Shown: positions 23,488-36,412, numbered from the stretch's first letter. The stretch is 64,000 nt of DNA from Artemisia argyi (GCA_030686995.1 CM060681.1:168148333-168212332), one strand, 5' to 3'. Notes: generated by a model from the sequence alone, not told the origin. Program-made: numbers and translations.

Positions 23488-25326
23488 GATTCCTCAGCTG
23501 AGAGGAATGCCTCATGTAAAGCAGTCACTCCAGCAAACAATGATATTGTTGTCCTTGATAAAAAGCTTGATTATTTGTCCACTGCAGTTTTACGTATCCA
23601 TCAGTTTTACGATGTGGTGAAATTGATGTTGTTTCCTTTCTCCCTTAAAGGGGCAGCTCGGACTTGGCTGGAAAAGGAACCACCGAATTCGATTCACACT
23701 TGAAACGATCTAGCTTCCAAGTTCATGAATTATTTCTATCCTCCTTCTAAAAATTCTAATCTTCGATCCCAAATCTTTCGATTCCAACAAGCTTTTGATG
23801 AGTCATTCAGCGAAGCTTGGGATCGATATAAAGATTTGTTGGAAAAATGTCCGAATCATGGGTTCACATCCCTACAGCATATTGATACTTTTTACAACGG
23901 GTTGTGTCATGCTGACCAAGACTCACTCAATTCTGTTGCGGGTGGGAAATTGTTAACTCAAAACACGAATGAAGCCTTCATGATAATTGAGAATAAGGCT
24001 CGTGTAAGAATGGCTAGAAACAAAACTCAAGTGTCTAATGCTAGTAGCAAAACTAATGATGGGATCATGAGTATGCTAGCAGCCATTAACAAGAAAGTTG
24101 ATGCTATGTCTATTGCAAAACCTAATCATCAAGTCAATATGGTTAGTCATGGTTGTGAGACTTGTGGTGGTCCTCATTTGTATTATGAATGTCTGGCAAC
24201 CGGTGCCTTTTCTCATGAGAACGCGTATGCTGCAAACACGGGTGGCAACGGTTACCCACCTCAAGGAGATCAAAATCTTCTCAGCTACCGTTCCACAAAT
24301 TATCTTGGACCACCCGTTCTCGAACAACCAAATCAAGTCAATCAGAATCATAATGTGCAGAATCGTAATAATCAAGGAAATCAAAATCAGAGTCGAGCTA
24401 ATAATGGTTTTCAAAATCATAATCAAGGATTCAATCAAAACCGGGGTTTTCAAGGAAATTACAATCAAGGCCCGAATCAAGGGAATAATTTTCAAAACCA
24501 AGGAAACTATGGAAATCCTGGGAAGTTTCAAAATGCTAATCATGGAAATCAGAATCATGGTAATTTTCAAAACCGTGGGCAAAATTTCAATAATAATCAA
24601 AATCAAGGTGTAACTCAAAATCAAACGCCCATGGATGATTTGATTAAGCAATTGCTCCAGAACCAACAGGCTTTCATGGCAAAAGAAGAAGAAACAACAC
24701 GATTATTTGCTACTCAAATTAGTGATTTAAACAAGCGTTTAAATGATCGACCCTCGGGTTCGGGTACTAATTCTCTTCCAAGCAACACGATCGCAAACCC
24801 GAAGGGCGAGATTAAGGCAATCACGACTCGCAGTGGCGTTAAATATGATGGACCCACAGCTCCTACTACCTCTTCTTCTTCTCCTCCTAAGGTAGTGGAC
24901 CGTGAGACCGAGGCGACAAAGGACCCAGTTCTTCCTACTAATAACGGATGTTCTGAAAACGTCCAACCTCCGATTGTCCAAATGTCTAAAGAAAAAGAAA
25001 AAGTCATTTCTGAAAAAGGTGTTAAATACAAATCAAAACTTCCTTATCCGTCAAGGTTTATAGATGAAGAGCTCCGTGTAAAATCTAAAAGACAAATGGA
25101 AAAGTTTCTTGATATTTTTCAAAAATTGCATTTCGACATCAGTTTTATGGATGCTCTTGTTTACATGCCAAAGTTTGCTTCAACATTTAAAAATATTATA
25201 AGTAATAAAGAAAAATTGCTTAAGTTAGCTGAAACACCGATTAATACTCAATGCTCCGCTATTCTACTAAAAAGCTTCCCGAGAAGCTTGGAGATTCAGG
25301 AAAGTTTCTCATTCCTTGTTCTTTAA
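23488..25326 (+). pseudogene. Gag domain 2 plus protease linker of chimeric Ty3 element
   Basis: This continues the same frame. The linker DKKLDYLSTAVLRIHQ leads to a second, different Gag capsid domain that lacks its N-terminus: FPFSLKGAARTWLE, NDLASKFMNYFYPPSK, EAWDRYKDLLEKCPNHGF and FYNGLCHADQDSLNSVAGG. A CX2CX3HX4C knuckle (CETCGGPHLYYEC) follows near 24150, then ~100 residues very rich in Asn, Gln and Gly (24330-24640). Next come ITTRSGVKYDGP and the YPSRF...FLDIFQKL block that precedes the protease in this family. TGA at ~23701 and a one-base frameshift in an A run at ~25268 break it. Two tandem Gag domains are not normal for the family. Confidence 0.85.
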
Positions 25327-26558
25327 AATATCAAGAGGTTTGCAATGCCCTGGCCGATTTAGGTGCAAGCATTAACCTTATGCCATTGTCAATCTATGAA
25401 CAACTTGGAATGGGAGATCTTAAACCGACTCGTATGACTTTAGAGCTTGCTAATCATTCGATTACTCATCCGGTTGGAATTGCTGAAGATGTATTTATTC
25501 GAGTGAATTCGTGTACTTTCCCAGCCGACTTTGTTGTTGTTGATTACGAGGCCGATCCGAGAGTTCCTCTTATACTAGGGAGACCATTTTTGCGAACCGC
25601 AAAAGCCCTAGTTGATCATTTTGAGGATACTCTAACTTTGAGACATGACGATGATATAATGATTTTTCGTGCCGATGCTTCAAAATCAAAGAAATATATC
25701 ATTAAAAGCGTTGATGTTTGTGATTATTCTTTTGGTGATTTCTTGAAATCAATCGTCTCTGACTCTTCCTTATCTTTTCCTCCGATTAAGGAATATGATT
25801 TTTTTTGGGAAGAGGTCGATGAATTCCTTGCTATTGATATGATTCCTTTATTAGAGATTGATAAATCTTACTTTGATTCGGAGGGAGATACTTTTTTTCT
25901 TGAAAATTTGTTGAACGATGAACCGTCAATCCCTCCGGATAAAGTTAAGAAAAAGATTGAGCTTACGATTGAAGATCCTCTAGAGCCCGAGCTCGAGGAA
26001 TTTTTACCCGATTATGTGTGTTTTTCATTTTATACGACTGACGAGATTAGTGGCAATCCCACTTCTCGTCCTGATCATTCTTATCCGGTTTATGAAGCTT
26101 TTCAATTTGATATCTATCATACGGAAGAGACGAGTAGTGGCAGTACCACTTCTCTTGCTTTTATCTCTCTTCCGGAGTATGATTCGTTTTGTTTTGATAA
26201 GAATGATTGTGATTTTGAAAAGTTTTCTGGTGAACTTTCTTATCCTGAGTATGAAAATTTCTGTTTTGATCTTGAAAATGATCATGACCCGGGTGGCATT
26301 CTTAAAAATGAGAGTTTTCATGAAAATTTTATCCCATCCCTCCCACCCGGGAAAGTTTTTCAAAAGAGCTTTAATGATAAGATTCATAATTTCACAATTA
26401 TGAAGTCTTCTTTATATGATGATGAATTGCTCATGATTGTTATCATGACATTCTTTCCATTTATCACATTTGGTGTGATTTCTCTTCTCCGTCACTCCGT
26501 CGGGAGTGGGGACACTATTTTTGACACTGGTATCGTTTCTAATAGTTTTAACTATTAG
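25251..26558 (+). CDS. Aspartic protease plus acidic repeat tail, no RT
   Basis: The frame resumes after the A-run frameshift with KKLPEKLGDSGKFLIPC. The retropepsin core has active site ADLGAS (~25353) and LILGRPFL flap-side motif (~25570). Normal Athila/Tat elements continue into RT, RNase H and integrase. Here about 260 mostly acidic residues follow instead, with no YxDD, no RNase H and no HHCC or DDE motifs. The tail holds four variants of a motif like P-(E/V)-Y-(E/D)-x-F-x-F-D (PVYEAFQFD, PEYDSFCFD, PEYENFCFD and a weaker PDYVCFSF) and a short hydrophobic stretch near the end. It is uninterrupted from 25251 to 26558, better kept than the gag region. Confidence 0.75.
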   Translation: MLRYSTKKLPEKLGDSGKFLIPCSLKYQEVCNALADLGASINLMPLSIYEQLGMGDLKPTRMTLELANHSITHPVGIAEDVFIRVNSCTFPADFVVVDYEADPRVPLILGRPFLRTAKALVDHFEDTLTLRHDDDIMIFRADASKSKKYIIKSVDVCDYSFGDFLKSIVSDSSLSFPPIKEYDFFWEEVDEFLAIDMIPLLEIDKSYFDSEGDTFFLENLLNDEPSIPPDKVKKKIELTIEDPLEPELEEFLPDYVCFSFYTTDEISGNPTSRPDHSYPVYEAFQFDIYHTEETSSGSTTSLAFISLPEYDSFCFDKNDCDFEKFSGELSYPEYENFCFDLENDHDPGGILKNESFHENFIPSLPPGKVFQKSFNDKIHNFTIMKSSLYDDELLMIVIMTFFPFITFGVISLLRHSVGSGDTIFDTGIVSNSFNY

Positions 26559-27683
26559 AATACCATCGGTTTTCTCATCAGGGTGGAACTTTCAAATAAT
26601 TCATTTCTTTATCCAAATATTTTGAATGAACGCCCGAGTGAGATTGTTTTTCCACGGATTTTTCCCCAAGGACGAATTAATTCGGGGATCGAGTCAAGCT
26701 CATGTGACTCGGTGAACAAAAACAAGCGCTTCGTGGGAGGTAACCCATGCTTATCCATTTCATATTTTTATTTTTCTTATTTCTAACGCATAACATGCGG
26801 AGGGGGTGCCTCTTCTACTTTTGTGTTCCGTGGTTGTTTGTGAATGTTTGTTCAGGATTGTCCGCGATTTATGATGACTCTCGTGCTCGTCATGATGTTC
26901 TTTCTCCACTCGAGTCTCATTCATCGATGCTTTTGGAAATCCTATATCCGAAAATCTTATCGACTAACGTTTTCTTTGTCATAATTAATAAACGGCCCTA
27001 GAATTTTGTTAGGATTGCCTTTACCCGTAAAACATTGAGGACAATGTTCAATTCTAGTCTAGGGGAGGGTGAATCTTCGATTCGATTTGACGTTGCATTT
27101 TGCACCATGTCATGTACTCTTGCAACTCTGTTTTTCCTAAAAATGTGAAAAAATTGAAAATTTTGAAAAATTCTGAAGAAAAATCAATGAAAAAGTCATG
27201 AAAAAGCACAAAAAAATGAGAAAAAATTGAAAAAGTTGTGCAAAAATATAATAAGATTTGAATAAGTGTTTTAACACCTTGTTGACTTTCCAGCTGGCGA
27301 GAGTAGGAATAAATATTTTGACTTGACCGGGCATGTTGAGCCCTAGCTTGTTCCCTTAACCAATGATAATCACATAAGCTTGTGTTAGTCTTGTACACCA
27401 GGAGCTATAAAATGCGAATTCTTTCTTAAGAATTTGCAAATTCCCGTACTTGACTTTATACATGCGCAGCTTAAAAGCTTTCGCTAGTCTTTTACATAAG
27501 GAGCTATAAAATGCGAATTCTTCTTCTAGAATTTGCAAGTTTCCGTATCTGACTTTATATATGCGAGAAATGATAGAGTTTATTTAGAAGTTAGATGCTA
27601 AACGTGGAGTAGTTGGTTCTCTTTAGAGCTCATGAGAGGTACTTGTGGCTTTTTGCTCCCGCAAAATTATACCACCGATATAT
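26559..27683 (+). mobile_element. 3' noncoding region of the Ty3 element, left part
   Basis: Noncoding. It includes GGGAGGTAACCCATGC (~26738), CATTGAGGACAATGTTC (~27033) and a purine run at 27058-27068, phrases common downstream of coding DNA in Athila/Tat elements. An A-rich stretch spans 27140-27250. The sequence stops at 27683, where the chromovirus inserted, and resumes at 52651. Confidence 0.6.
27376..27567 (+). repeat. 99-base tandem duplication
   Basis: Two ~99-base units start with AAGCTT at 27376 and 27475. Each contains GGAGCTATAAAATGCGAATTC and ends near TTTATAyATGCG. The units differ by about 20%, so the duplication is old. Confidence 0.75.
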
Positions 27684-29560
<1,877 letters not shown>

Positions 29561-29569
29561 CAGGAGGCG

Positions 29570-30560
29570 TTACACGTAGATAAATCAAGAAAACGCCACC
29601 TCATTGCCATGTAATTGTCATTAGCAGCCATGTCATCACATTCTGGCCATGTAAGCAACTTTTGTTGCCACCTTAGCAGCCATGTCATGTCATCAGTAGT
29701 TTCCACCTTTGTCATCAAATTTCGAAATTGCTTGTCAGCAAATTTCGAAATTGTATTTCAAAAAATGAGACAAGCATGGTTCGAACTCTAAGTCTGTTTG
29801 TCTATAAAGAAACACTTCAACCAATGGATCAAGCCATAAGTTGTGATAAACAATTCAAAACCAAAATAATAACATCACATTCTTGACATCTGACTAAATA
29901 AAACCACATATACGATCCAAAAGTAAGAAAACTATGCATACGGGAAAAAAAACATATCATACAAACCCTAATTGAATCATTATAATGTCTTTGCCGCATC
30001 TTTTATGGTTTTTCTTCACATACAGAAAAAAAGGTAAGCATCTTTTCCCTCAAAACCCTAATGATTTGTTACTCTATATAGTTGATGTAGTAGAAAACCA
30101 GCCACTATATCCGAATGATTACTAGCTTTAACATATTCATCGCCTACTTAAGATCAAATTTAGTGTCTATTCTTTTTTGGAACATCTAATAGTCTTACGC
30201 AGATATCCTTATTGTGTATAAATAGCAAGTATTCAAGGTATATTTAAGGGATGTGTTCCAGACACAGCTTCAAAGAAAAAATGTTGTTATCTTGGAGCTC
30301 CATGTATGGATGACACGACTGGTGCAAATAAGGTCAGTTATATATTTCGTTTTTATCTTCCTACATCATGCGAATTAGCAAATGTCTGTGTTTACATGCC
30401 TTTTGCTTTTATTATTATATTGTAAGCGTAAGATTTCTGTTGAGTTAGCTTGGATTCTTAATACTTTGGGCTTAAACAAAATTGTTAGAGTTTTCATAGA
30501 CCTTGATCTTGAAAGATGACCCTCCAAGTGTCAAGTAAAACTTAACTTGATGGCCTTTTT
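29570..30560. other. Left part of the insertion, unassigned
   Basis: Repeated GCCATGTCATC-like words (29600-29700), then promoter-like AT DNA. An exon-like piece at about 30239-30331 reads GCVPDTASKKKCCYLGAP and ends at a GT donor. I do not recognise its source. CAG-AAAAAAAGGTAAGC near 30020 also looks like a splice donor. Confidence 0.35.
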
Positions 30561-30568
30561 GAAGGTTT

Positions 30569-31131
30569 ATGGGCTTAACCCACCCTGGATGTAAATGGTG
30601 GGATGTTGCCCTTGATAGAATCATCATCGCATACATCCACCAGCCTTGCAGTGAAGTGTTTGGACTTTTCCATAATCTTTGCCTTCTTTCTTCTGGAAGA
30701 ATAGTTTTTTTCAGGCCAACTAGCTCTGCAAATGAAGTAAGATTTTTATAAGTTTCTTTACAAAAAGTGTGATTAGTTTAAACTTTAAACTATCAGATAA
30801 TTTCTTTTTGGCTTCCAACACAAATTTTCTCTTCAAATGGTTTCCCTTGTCCCAGTTTCCAGAATCCGTCGGACCACTTCCTTAGAGCAATAAACAAGGA
30901 TTTTGATGAGGTAGTTACATAAGAAAAATGCTTTAGATTTATTATAAATTATGATAAAAAATTCAGATTAATTTCTAGGATTTTAAAGTTTTTTTTTAAC
31001 CAAATTCAATTCACAGGATATAGAACAAGGTTCAACTTAAAATAAACCTACTGAGGAAAAAATCAACATGCTAATAGCATCATACATGTCATCTACTACT
31101 CACCACGAAGTAAACAGCATAGTTGCTGAAA
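30569..31131 (+). pseudogene. ABCG half-transporter fragment (3 exons)
   Basis: Three exon-like pieces. 30569-30735 reads IHQPCSEVFGLFHNLCLLSSG and stops at a GT donor. About 30820-30909 reads [27 protein letters not shown]. About 31018-31131 reads DIEQGST, then an in-frame stop, then NKPTEEKINMLIASYMSS. Together they cover the end of the nucleotide-binding domain (just after the H-loop in IHQPS) and the linker to the membrane domain of plant ABCG (WBC) exporters. Walker A, Walker B and all membrane segments are missing. Wording follows the LCLLSSG and NPSDHFLR conserved in the family. A captured fragment. Confidence 0.75.
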
Positions 31132-31295
31132 ATTCAAAGATTGTTGTGACTTCCTTTTTCCATCCAAATCTTCTATTTTCTGTGTGTTCGTTATCCTTTC
31201 TCGGCTTTGCATGATAAGCTTATTTTATTAAAAGAGATCTATTTAAAGATAATCCTAATAGGAAATTTCTTCCGTGTTCCGTTTATCAAATAGAA

Positions 31296-31560
31296 ATGAC
31301 ATTGCCATCACTGTTTAAGAAGTACATGCAAGCTGGTGCTGATACGGCTCGGAAATATGGTGGGACAGGTTTAGGTTTATCCATTTGCAAACAATTGGTA
31401 ACTTTTCCTCAGCGTTTACATTTTCTAACTAGAGTTTGAGGTTTAACCCAACTCATATTTAAAACTTACATGTTTAAACCTGTCAACCAAGAGTACTAAT
31501 CATAAGAAATGGTTTCGTGCTAATATACCACAGGCTGAGCTAATGGGTGACGTGTAACAG
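31296..31560 (+). pseudogene. HK1: HK1-type histidine kinase fragment, G box
   Basis: Exon 31296-31397 reads [21 protein letters not shown] then [11 protein letters not shown], with a GT donor at 31398. After an intron with an acceptor ending CCACAG, the next bases read AELMGDV and reach a stop. This is the ATP-binding G box at the end of the HATPase domain of plant HK1 osmosensor-type hybrid histidine kinases. It lies upstream of the N-box fragment, opposite to the native order. Confidence 0.75.
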
Positions 31561-31580
31561 TAACTAGAATATACCATAGG

Positions 31581-31757
31581 AGTTATGAAGCTTGAAGCTA
31601 CAAAGTTTAGGCCTCGCAAGGTGATCAAGCATGTACTTCAGACTGCTGCCTCATCACTAAAAAGACGCTAATTTTGGAAGGGAATATAGCGGATGATTTC
31701 CCTAATGAGATTATTGGTGATGTTCTTCGGATTTGAAAAATCCTCACAAACTTGATC
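31581..31757 (+). pseudogene. HK1: HK1-type histidine kinase fragment, N-box side
   Basis: Reads [23 protein letters not shown], then after a small frame slip ILEGNIADDFPNEIIGDVLRI, a stop, and KILTNLI with a GT donor at ~31758. In HK1-type kinases this segment lies between the phospho-acceptor helix and the N box, and so comes before the G box. Here it follows the G-box piece by 20 bases, so exons have been reordered. One in-frame stop and one slip show it is not functional. Confidence 0.75.
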
Positions 31758-31984
31758 AGGTATGGACTGCGTTAAGTGATGCATGATGCATTGCCTTTTT
31801 CATCTTATGAATTACTTTCTGGTGCGAGTTTAATTTGTTGGCATGACTATTATGGTGTTTATAAATACAAGTTCTTCACATTAATCGCAATTTCTCATCT
31901 TCGTTTCTGTTTTTCAGTTTTTTTGCTTTCTGTTTTCAGTCCTTAATATGTTATGTTTCTTACAAATTATGTTAGGCAAAAGGT

Positions 31985-32064
31985 TGGTAAGTTTTCTCAG
32001 TCGGCATATGAATAAAACATGGTCTAAAATGAACAACACTGAAACCGATTATGTTGCAAATGAG
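31985..32064 (+). pseudogene. Unrecognised exon-like fragment, copy 1
   Basis: CAGTCGGCATATGAAyAAAACATGG followed by CAACACT ends at a GT donor (~32065). The same phrase occurs at ~32980-33025, so this short exon end is duplicated within the insertion. Source gene not recognised. Confidence 0.45.
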
Positions 32065-32403
32065 GTAAGATATGTATTCCTATCATATGTTTGTTATAGT
32101 CTTGCTGTGGAAATGTTTATTTCAAATGGTTGATGGCCTGCTATAATTAAGTTTGGTTTTGCAGAAAAATGTCAAAATGCGCTAAAGGTAGGAAAACAAT
32201 AGATGACAAACATATTTAAATATGTTCAAAGAAGTTAGAATCACATGTAAGTTTGAATGAACCGAAGCATCATCTTATGTACATATATCATTAACTGAAT
32301 ATAACATGTCTTTGTTGATATAGTGTAAATAAACGTGTATATAGAATAGGTTTTTACTATCTTGGATGTGGATGTGGATATGTGATGGATAAAAGTGTTT
32401 GTA

Positions 32404-32736
32404 TAAATTCCATTCTGGTTTATTAGATGACGCGTTTGCCTCTTGTGGTCTTCTTTTGGTATAGAAACCATGTTGTTTAGGTTCAGCCAACGGAATTTGG
32501 CTACCTAGCATAAGAAGTACCATAGTCATGTCCGGTCTTTCTTCAGGATACTTTTGCACAAATAGTAAACCTATGCGAACTGCTCGGCTCACTTCTGATT
32601 CAAAGTAGGATCTTTTGATAATGGTGTCGACGAGCTCGACATGCTTCCTGTTATTGTAAAGCCTCCACGCCTGAACAATAGATGCCAAATTAGTACATAC
32701 AAGATTTGTACGATAGCAAGATGTTGTATTGGACAA
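32404..32736 (-). pseudogene. S-domain receptor-like kinase C-terminal fragment
   Basis: On the minus strand an acceptor (TTGTTCAG) precedes AWRLYNNRKHVELVDTII, then VRIGLLFVQKYPEERPDMTM and LMLGSQIPLAEPKQHGFY. This is the C-terminal lobe of G-type lectin S-receptor-like Ser/Thr kinases (kinase subdomain XI plus the tail). GLLCVQ, with Cys, is usual; here GLLFVQ. The end of the tail and everything before the lobe are missing. It is opposite in strand to the other fragments in the insertion, so it was captured or inserted separately. Confidence 0.8.
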
Positions 32737-32861
32737 TTAGGATTCCAACCATAAAAAATATAATCGAAATTAACATTACAATCTTGATTTCATTTAAGCA
32801 ATGTGCCCTCAAATTATGATTCTCATATGCAAAATCTCAAAGCCTGGATTTGTTGTGCATT

Positions 32862-33026
32862 AGGTTCCATCAGAAGGTTTTAAGGCATTACAAGGCATAT
32901 CAGGCCCACAGAGATTTCAGATTCACAAAGCTTATAGATCTCCAGAAAGGCTTCCATCGCTCATACCTGATACATTTTTTCAGTCGGCATATGAACAAAA
33001 CATGGTATGAAATCAGCAACACTCAT
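32862..33026 (+). pseudogene. Unrecognised exon-like fragment, copy 2
   Basis: Open frame VPSEGFKALQGISGPQRFQI then HKAYRSPERLPSLIPDTFFQ and SAYEQNM. It extends the copy at 31985 leftward and looks like real protein. Source not recognised. Confidence 0.45.
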
Positions 33027-33300
33027 ATTCGTAATGGTACAAGATATTCGTAATGAAGAGCATTTTGATGGGTATTATCATAATCAGCTTTTGATAGTGA
33101 ATGATTGTTTGCATAGATATAGGTTTAAGACTAAATGGATTTTTTTCTTTGATGTTGATGCGTTTACATTTGTCCTGAAAAAGAGTACGCTTAAATCGGT
33201 TAATGATTCGTTATCGGACTATACACAGTTCACTACTGAGCACAGTATAATGTCAAATAAGCTTTGTTACCTTGATTCTCATCCTGGTAAAATCTGCAGG
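33027..33300 (+). pseudogene. GT92 galactan galactosyltransferase fragment
   Basis: Reads RNEEHFDGYYHNQLLIVNDC, then KTKWIFFFDVDAFTFV, KKSTLKSVNDSLSDYTQFT and NKLCYLD, ending at a GT donor (~33301). This matches the GT92 family that includes GALS beta-1,4-galactan synthases of the Golgi; the FDVD acidic motif that binds the sugar nucleotide is kept. A piece at 33478-33520 (GIVDQKLVY) may be the next exon. The N-terminal anchor and C-terminal half are absent. Confidence 0.75.
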
Positions 33301-33529
33301 TATGTTAATTTCTTCTAACATGTTACTATGTTTGATATGTTGTTTAATTTTAGTACATTGTAATAGAATAATGGTTGGTTTAGAATTTAGGAATTTGTTT
33401 TGACAATTGTCAAAATGGAATAATTGTTGGTCCTGAGACATGTGAAAAATAATACTGCGTACTTGATTACCCAATTTGCAGAAGTTGTGGTATGGGAATT
33501 GTAGATCAGAAGTTAGTATACTTAAATGG

Positions 33530-34656
33530 TTAATCAAGTTTATTATGTGGCCAATTTTGGATGTTTGGAAAGTAAGCAGGCCTTTGGGATATCTATCTGT
33601 AAATTTTTCTTCTCTATTTCATTTTAGCATATCACTGTACCATGTCATTTGCTATCACATTGACATTTAACGTAGGTGTTACTTTTAGTAGTGATAATAA
33701 TTTAACTCATTACTTTCAAGTTTGAAAACTTTATAGTATATGTTATACAAAAGGTTGCAAATATGGGAGGAAATTGTAGCATTAATGCATGCTTAACCTA
33801 AGCCGTGTATTTGTTAATGAATATGTCATTAGCATAACAAGAATGTTTTAAGAATCATGTTTGATATATTCATGTGTGGGTCAATGCATATAAGGCCATT
33901 GTGACAAAATCACCATTTCATGTGTGGTTTTTGGATGCATTGAATGTGATTGTTACTTGGTCATTTGGGGATATATTATACAATTAAATAGATCTGATAT
34001 GTTAACTGGTGGTTTATCAATTCCAAAGATTATGACATTAATTTTAAGGCGAATCACATGTTGTTTGTTATCCCATCTCCAGAATCGTTATTAAAAAAAA
34101 AGCAAGAAGAAAAGTAACAATGATGAAGCAAAGCCGAATGTAAATAGACTGAGGTTGAAACTAAATTAAGAAAGAAGAAAAGAATGCAACATTTAACTCA
34201 TATTGTTCTTAAAGGTATTATTCTTTTTCGATTTGATTTTTTACGGTTTGCTGATGCAAAACATTTAACTCATACTTTTGTATTGCATTTGGGTTGTTGT
34301 TATATCTATGCCTTATGTATTTCTTTATATGATAAAACACGATGAGAGGGTGGTGTGAATATACGTTGTGAGGATGAACTTTGTAAATATTGTAAAAAGC
34401 AAGGCATGCATGGATTACCTTCAGCGGAGGAAATACATCAGGTTTTTAATATCATGTATAAAGTCTTATTGGGCAAATAATAGGATGTAACCAAGAAAAT
34501 TTGTTGACTAAATTGTATTATAATTCTTATTTGAAACTATAACTAGCAAAATTTACACAATGTAATGTTCCATAATTTATTTGGATTCCTTTTATCACGC
34601 TCACTTACATCGCCAACATGCCAACAGAAGTTCGATTAACTTCGTGTGTATTCTTT
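33530..34656. other. Insertion interior, unassigned
   Basis: AT-rich, intron-like. A small exon-like piece near 34372-34440 reads DELCKYCKKQGMHGLPSAEE and ends at a GT donor. It has two Cys at CX2C spacing and I do not recognise it. Confidence 0.35.
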
Positions 34657-34960
34657 TAGGGATGAGCATTGTACCGGTCCCGTACCGAATTAGTGGTACC
34701 GATTTTTCTCCGAGCAAAATTAGTGGTACCAGTACCGTACAGAACGGAAATTGGATACCGGTATCGGTACCGAAAAATCGGGTTTTTCCCATTTTTTTCG
34801 GGAATTTTCCGATTTGGTACCGGTCCCGTACCGAATTAGTGGTCCCGATTTTTTTTTCACCTTATTTTGTAGTCCGGTACCATACCGTATATCGGGATCG
34901 GCACCGTTTCGGTACGGTTCCGGTTCGGTTTCGGGATTCGGGTATAAATGCTCATCCGTA
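34657..34960. mobile_element. hAT-like MITE with GGTACCG core
   Basis: Ends TAGGGATGAGCA / TGCTCATCCGTA (11 of 12 paired) with flanks TATTCTTT (34649-34656) and TATTATTT (34961-34968), a 7-of-8 target duplication. The interior is filled with GGTACCGGTmCCGTACCG words, palindromic about GGTACC. Third element in the window built on the plan of 13651 and 14253, here inside the Helitron-like insert. Confidence 0.75.
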
Positions 34961-34968
34961 TATTATTT

Positions 34969-35758
34969 GTTTTCAGGTTGATTTTGCCATTATTTGAGAC
35001 AATGAGCTTCACTTATTCAACATTTTGGTACATATAGAACCATGCACAAGCCTTATGATACCCAAAGTTCGCTATTTCAATCCTTATGATTTTAGTTCCC
35101 ATGTACGTAAGTTTTAACAAAAAGAACATTATAATAAAGTGGATTACTTCCGTGCCTTTTTATTTAGGATTGAATGAAGAGATGTTTGTTGAGTCATATG
35201 TAATAGGTGATTACATCAATTAAGTATATCTATCAAGCATTCAAACATATCTAATAGGTGATTACATGAGTGGCCTAAATTTATAAACCTAGAAATTCTA
35301 TGCATCGTGTTTACTTGGCTAGCGGCCAGAACCTTTTTTTATAGAGATGCTTTGAAAGCTTTGTCGTCGGTTACCAAGAAGGAATATAACCGGTCATGGA
35401 GAAATAAATTTATATGTGTTCACAGTCAATCTAAATCTGTGGTTTTACCATGCTGCTTGCATTCTTCACCAAAATTTGTAGCCAGCATGCCTATCTAATA
35501 AGAAGCTAACAGCTAAACCATACATTTGCTAATAGCGTTGTGTTGTTTCATTACATGTTCAGAAGGATGTCAAACAGGTAGCCTTCTTAACAGAAGGATC
35601 ATAAACCGCCATATTTTGATGATTTCCATTAAACGGTGGAGACCAAGCTTTTTGAAGAAGGTTGAGGGAAAGTAGCACGATGTTATTCTTTTTATAACAA
35701 CTTATAAATGTGGTTAACAACATAGTACCTATTCACAAGATTATTTTATTTATTTATG

Positions 35759-35789
<31 letters not shown>

Positions 35790-36348
35790 ACTTATCTTGT
35801 GTTCTTTTCCAACTTGAGCAATAAAAACAGGTTATAATTTGGATGAGCTTCCTAATAAAGATGACAGTACATATATCGATTGCAATGGTACACTAAAGAT
35901 TACTCTCTACCACTAATAATTTGTCGCCACACTACTAAGGAAACATACTTTTACAAGTCAAAATGGTTCACTCTTTGGTGCCGATCAAGTCCATTAAGTG
36001 GAAACACATTTTTGCTAAATTATTACAACATTGAACATGATCCAAAAAGAACATTAGTACAAGAATAATATGAATCATAAACCAAATCAAAACACGTTGG
36101 GCAAATTTCAATCAGTTTGACCCATGCCCATTAATTGATTAACAGTTAATTTTTTTCCTTTGATATTCATAATTTTTTTTTATAATTGACCACATTACGT
36201 ATAAAAAAGCTTTAACATATACTTTGTAATGGCAGATTATTAAGTTTTAGTTGCTCTTATCAGATTACCATTCATTGCTTTGTTCTTTATTCACTCTATA
36301 AAAATTTCACGTTGTTCTTCACTGTATAGAAATTTAACAATATCCGCA

Positions 36349-36349
<1 letters not shown>
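34969..36349. other. Insertion interior, unassigned
   Basis: AT-rich. A frame at 35307-35498 contains 63 residues that look partly protein-like but match nothing I know. Poly-A of ~30 bases at 35759-35788. Confidence 0.35.

Positions 36350-36412
<63 letters not shown>

Noticed and set aside
24076..24666. 196-residue minus-strand frame inside gag 2
   Set aside because: Antisense shadow of the Asn/Gln-rich repeat coding region.
29760..29800. GGTTCGAACTC as a tRNA gene B box
   Set aside because: No matching A box or cloverleaf nearby.
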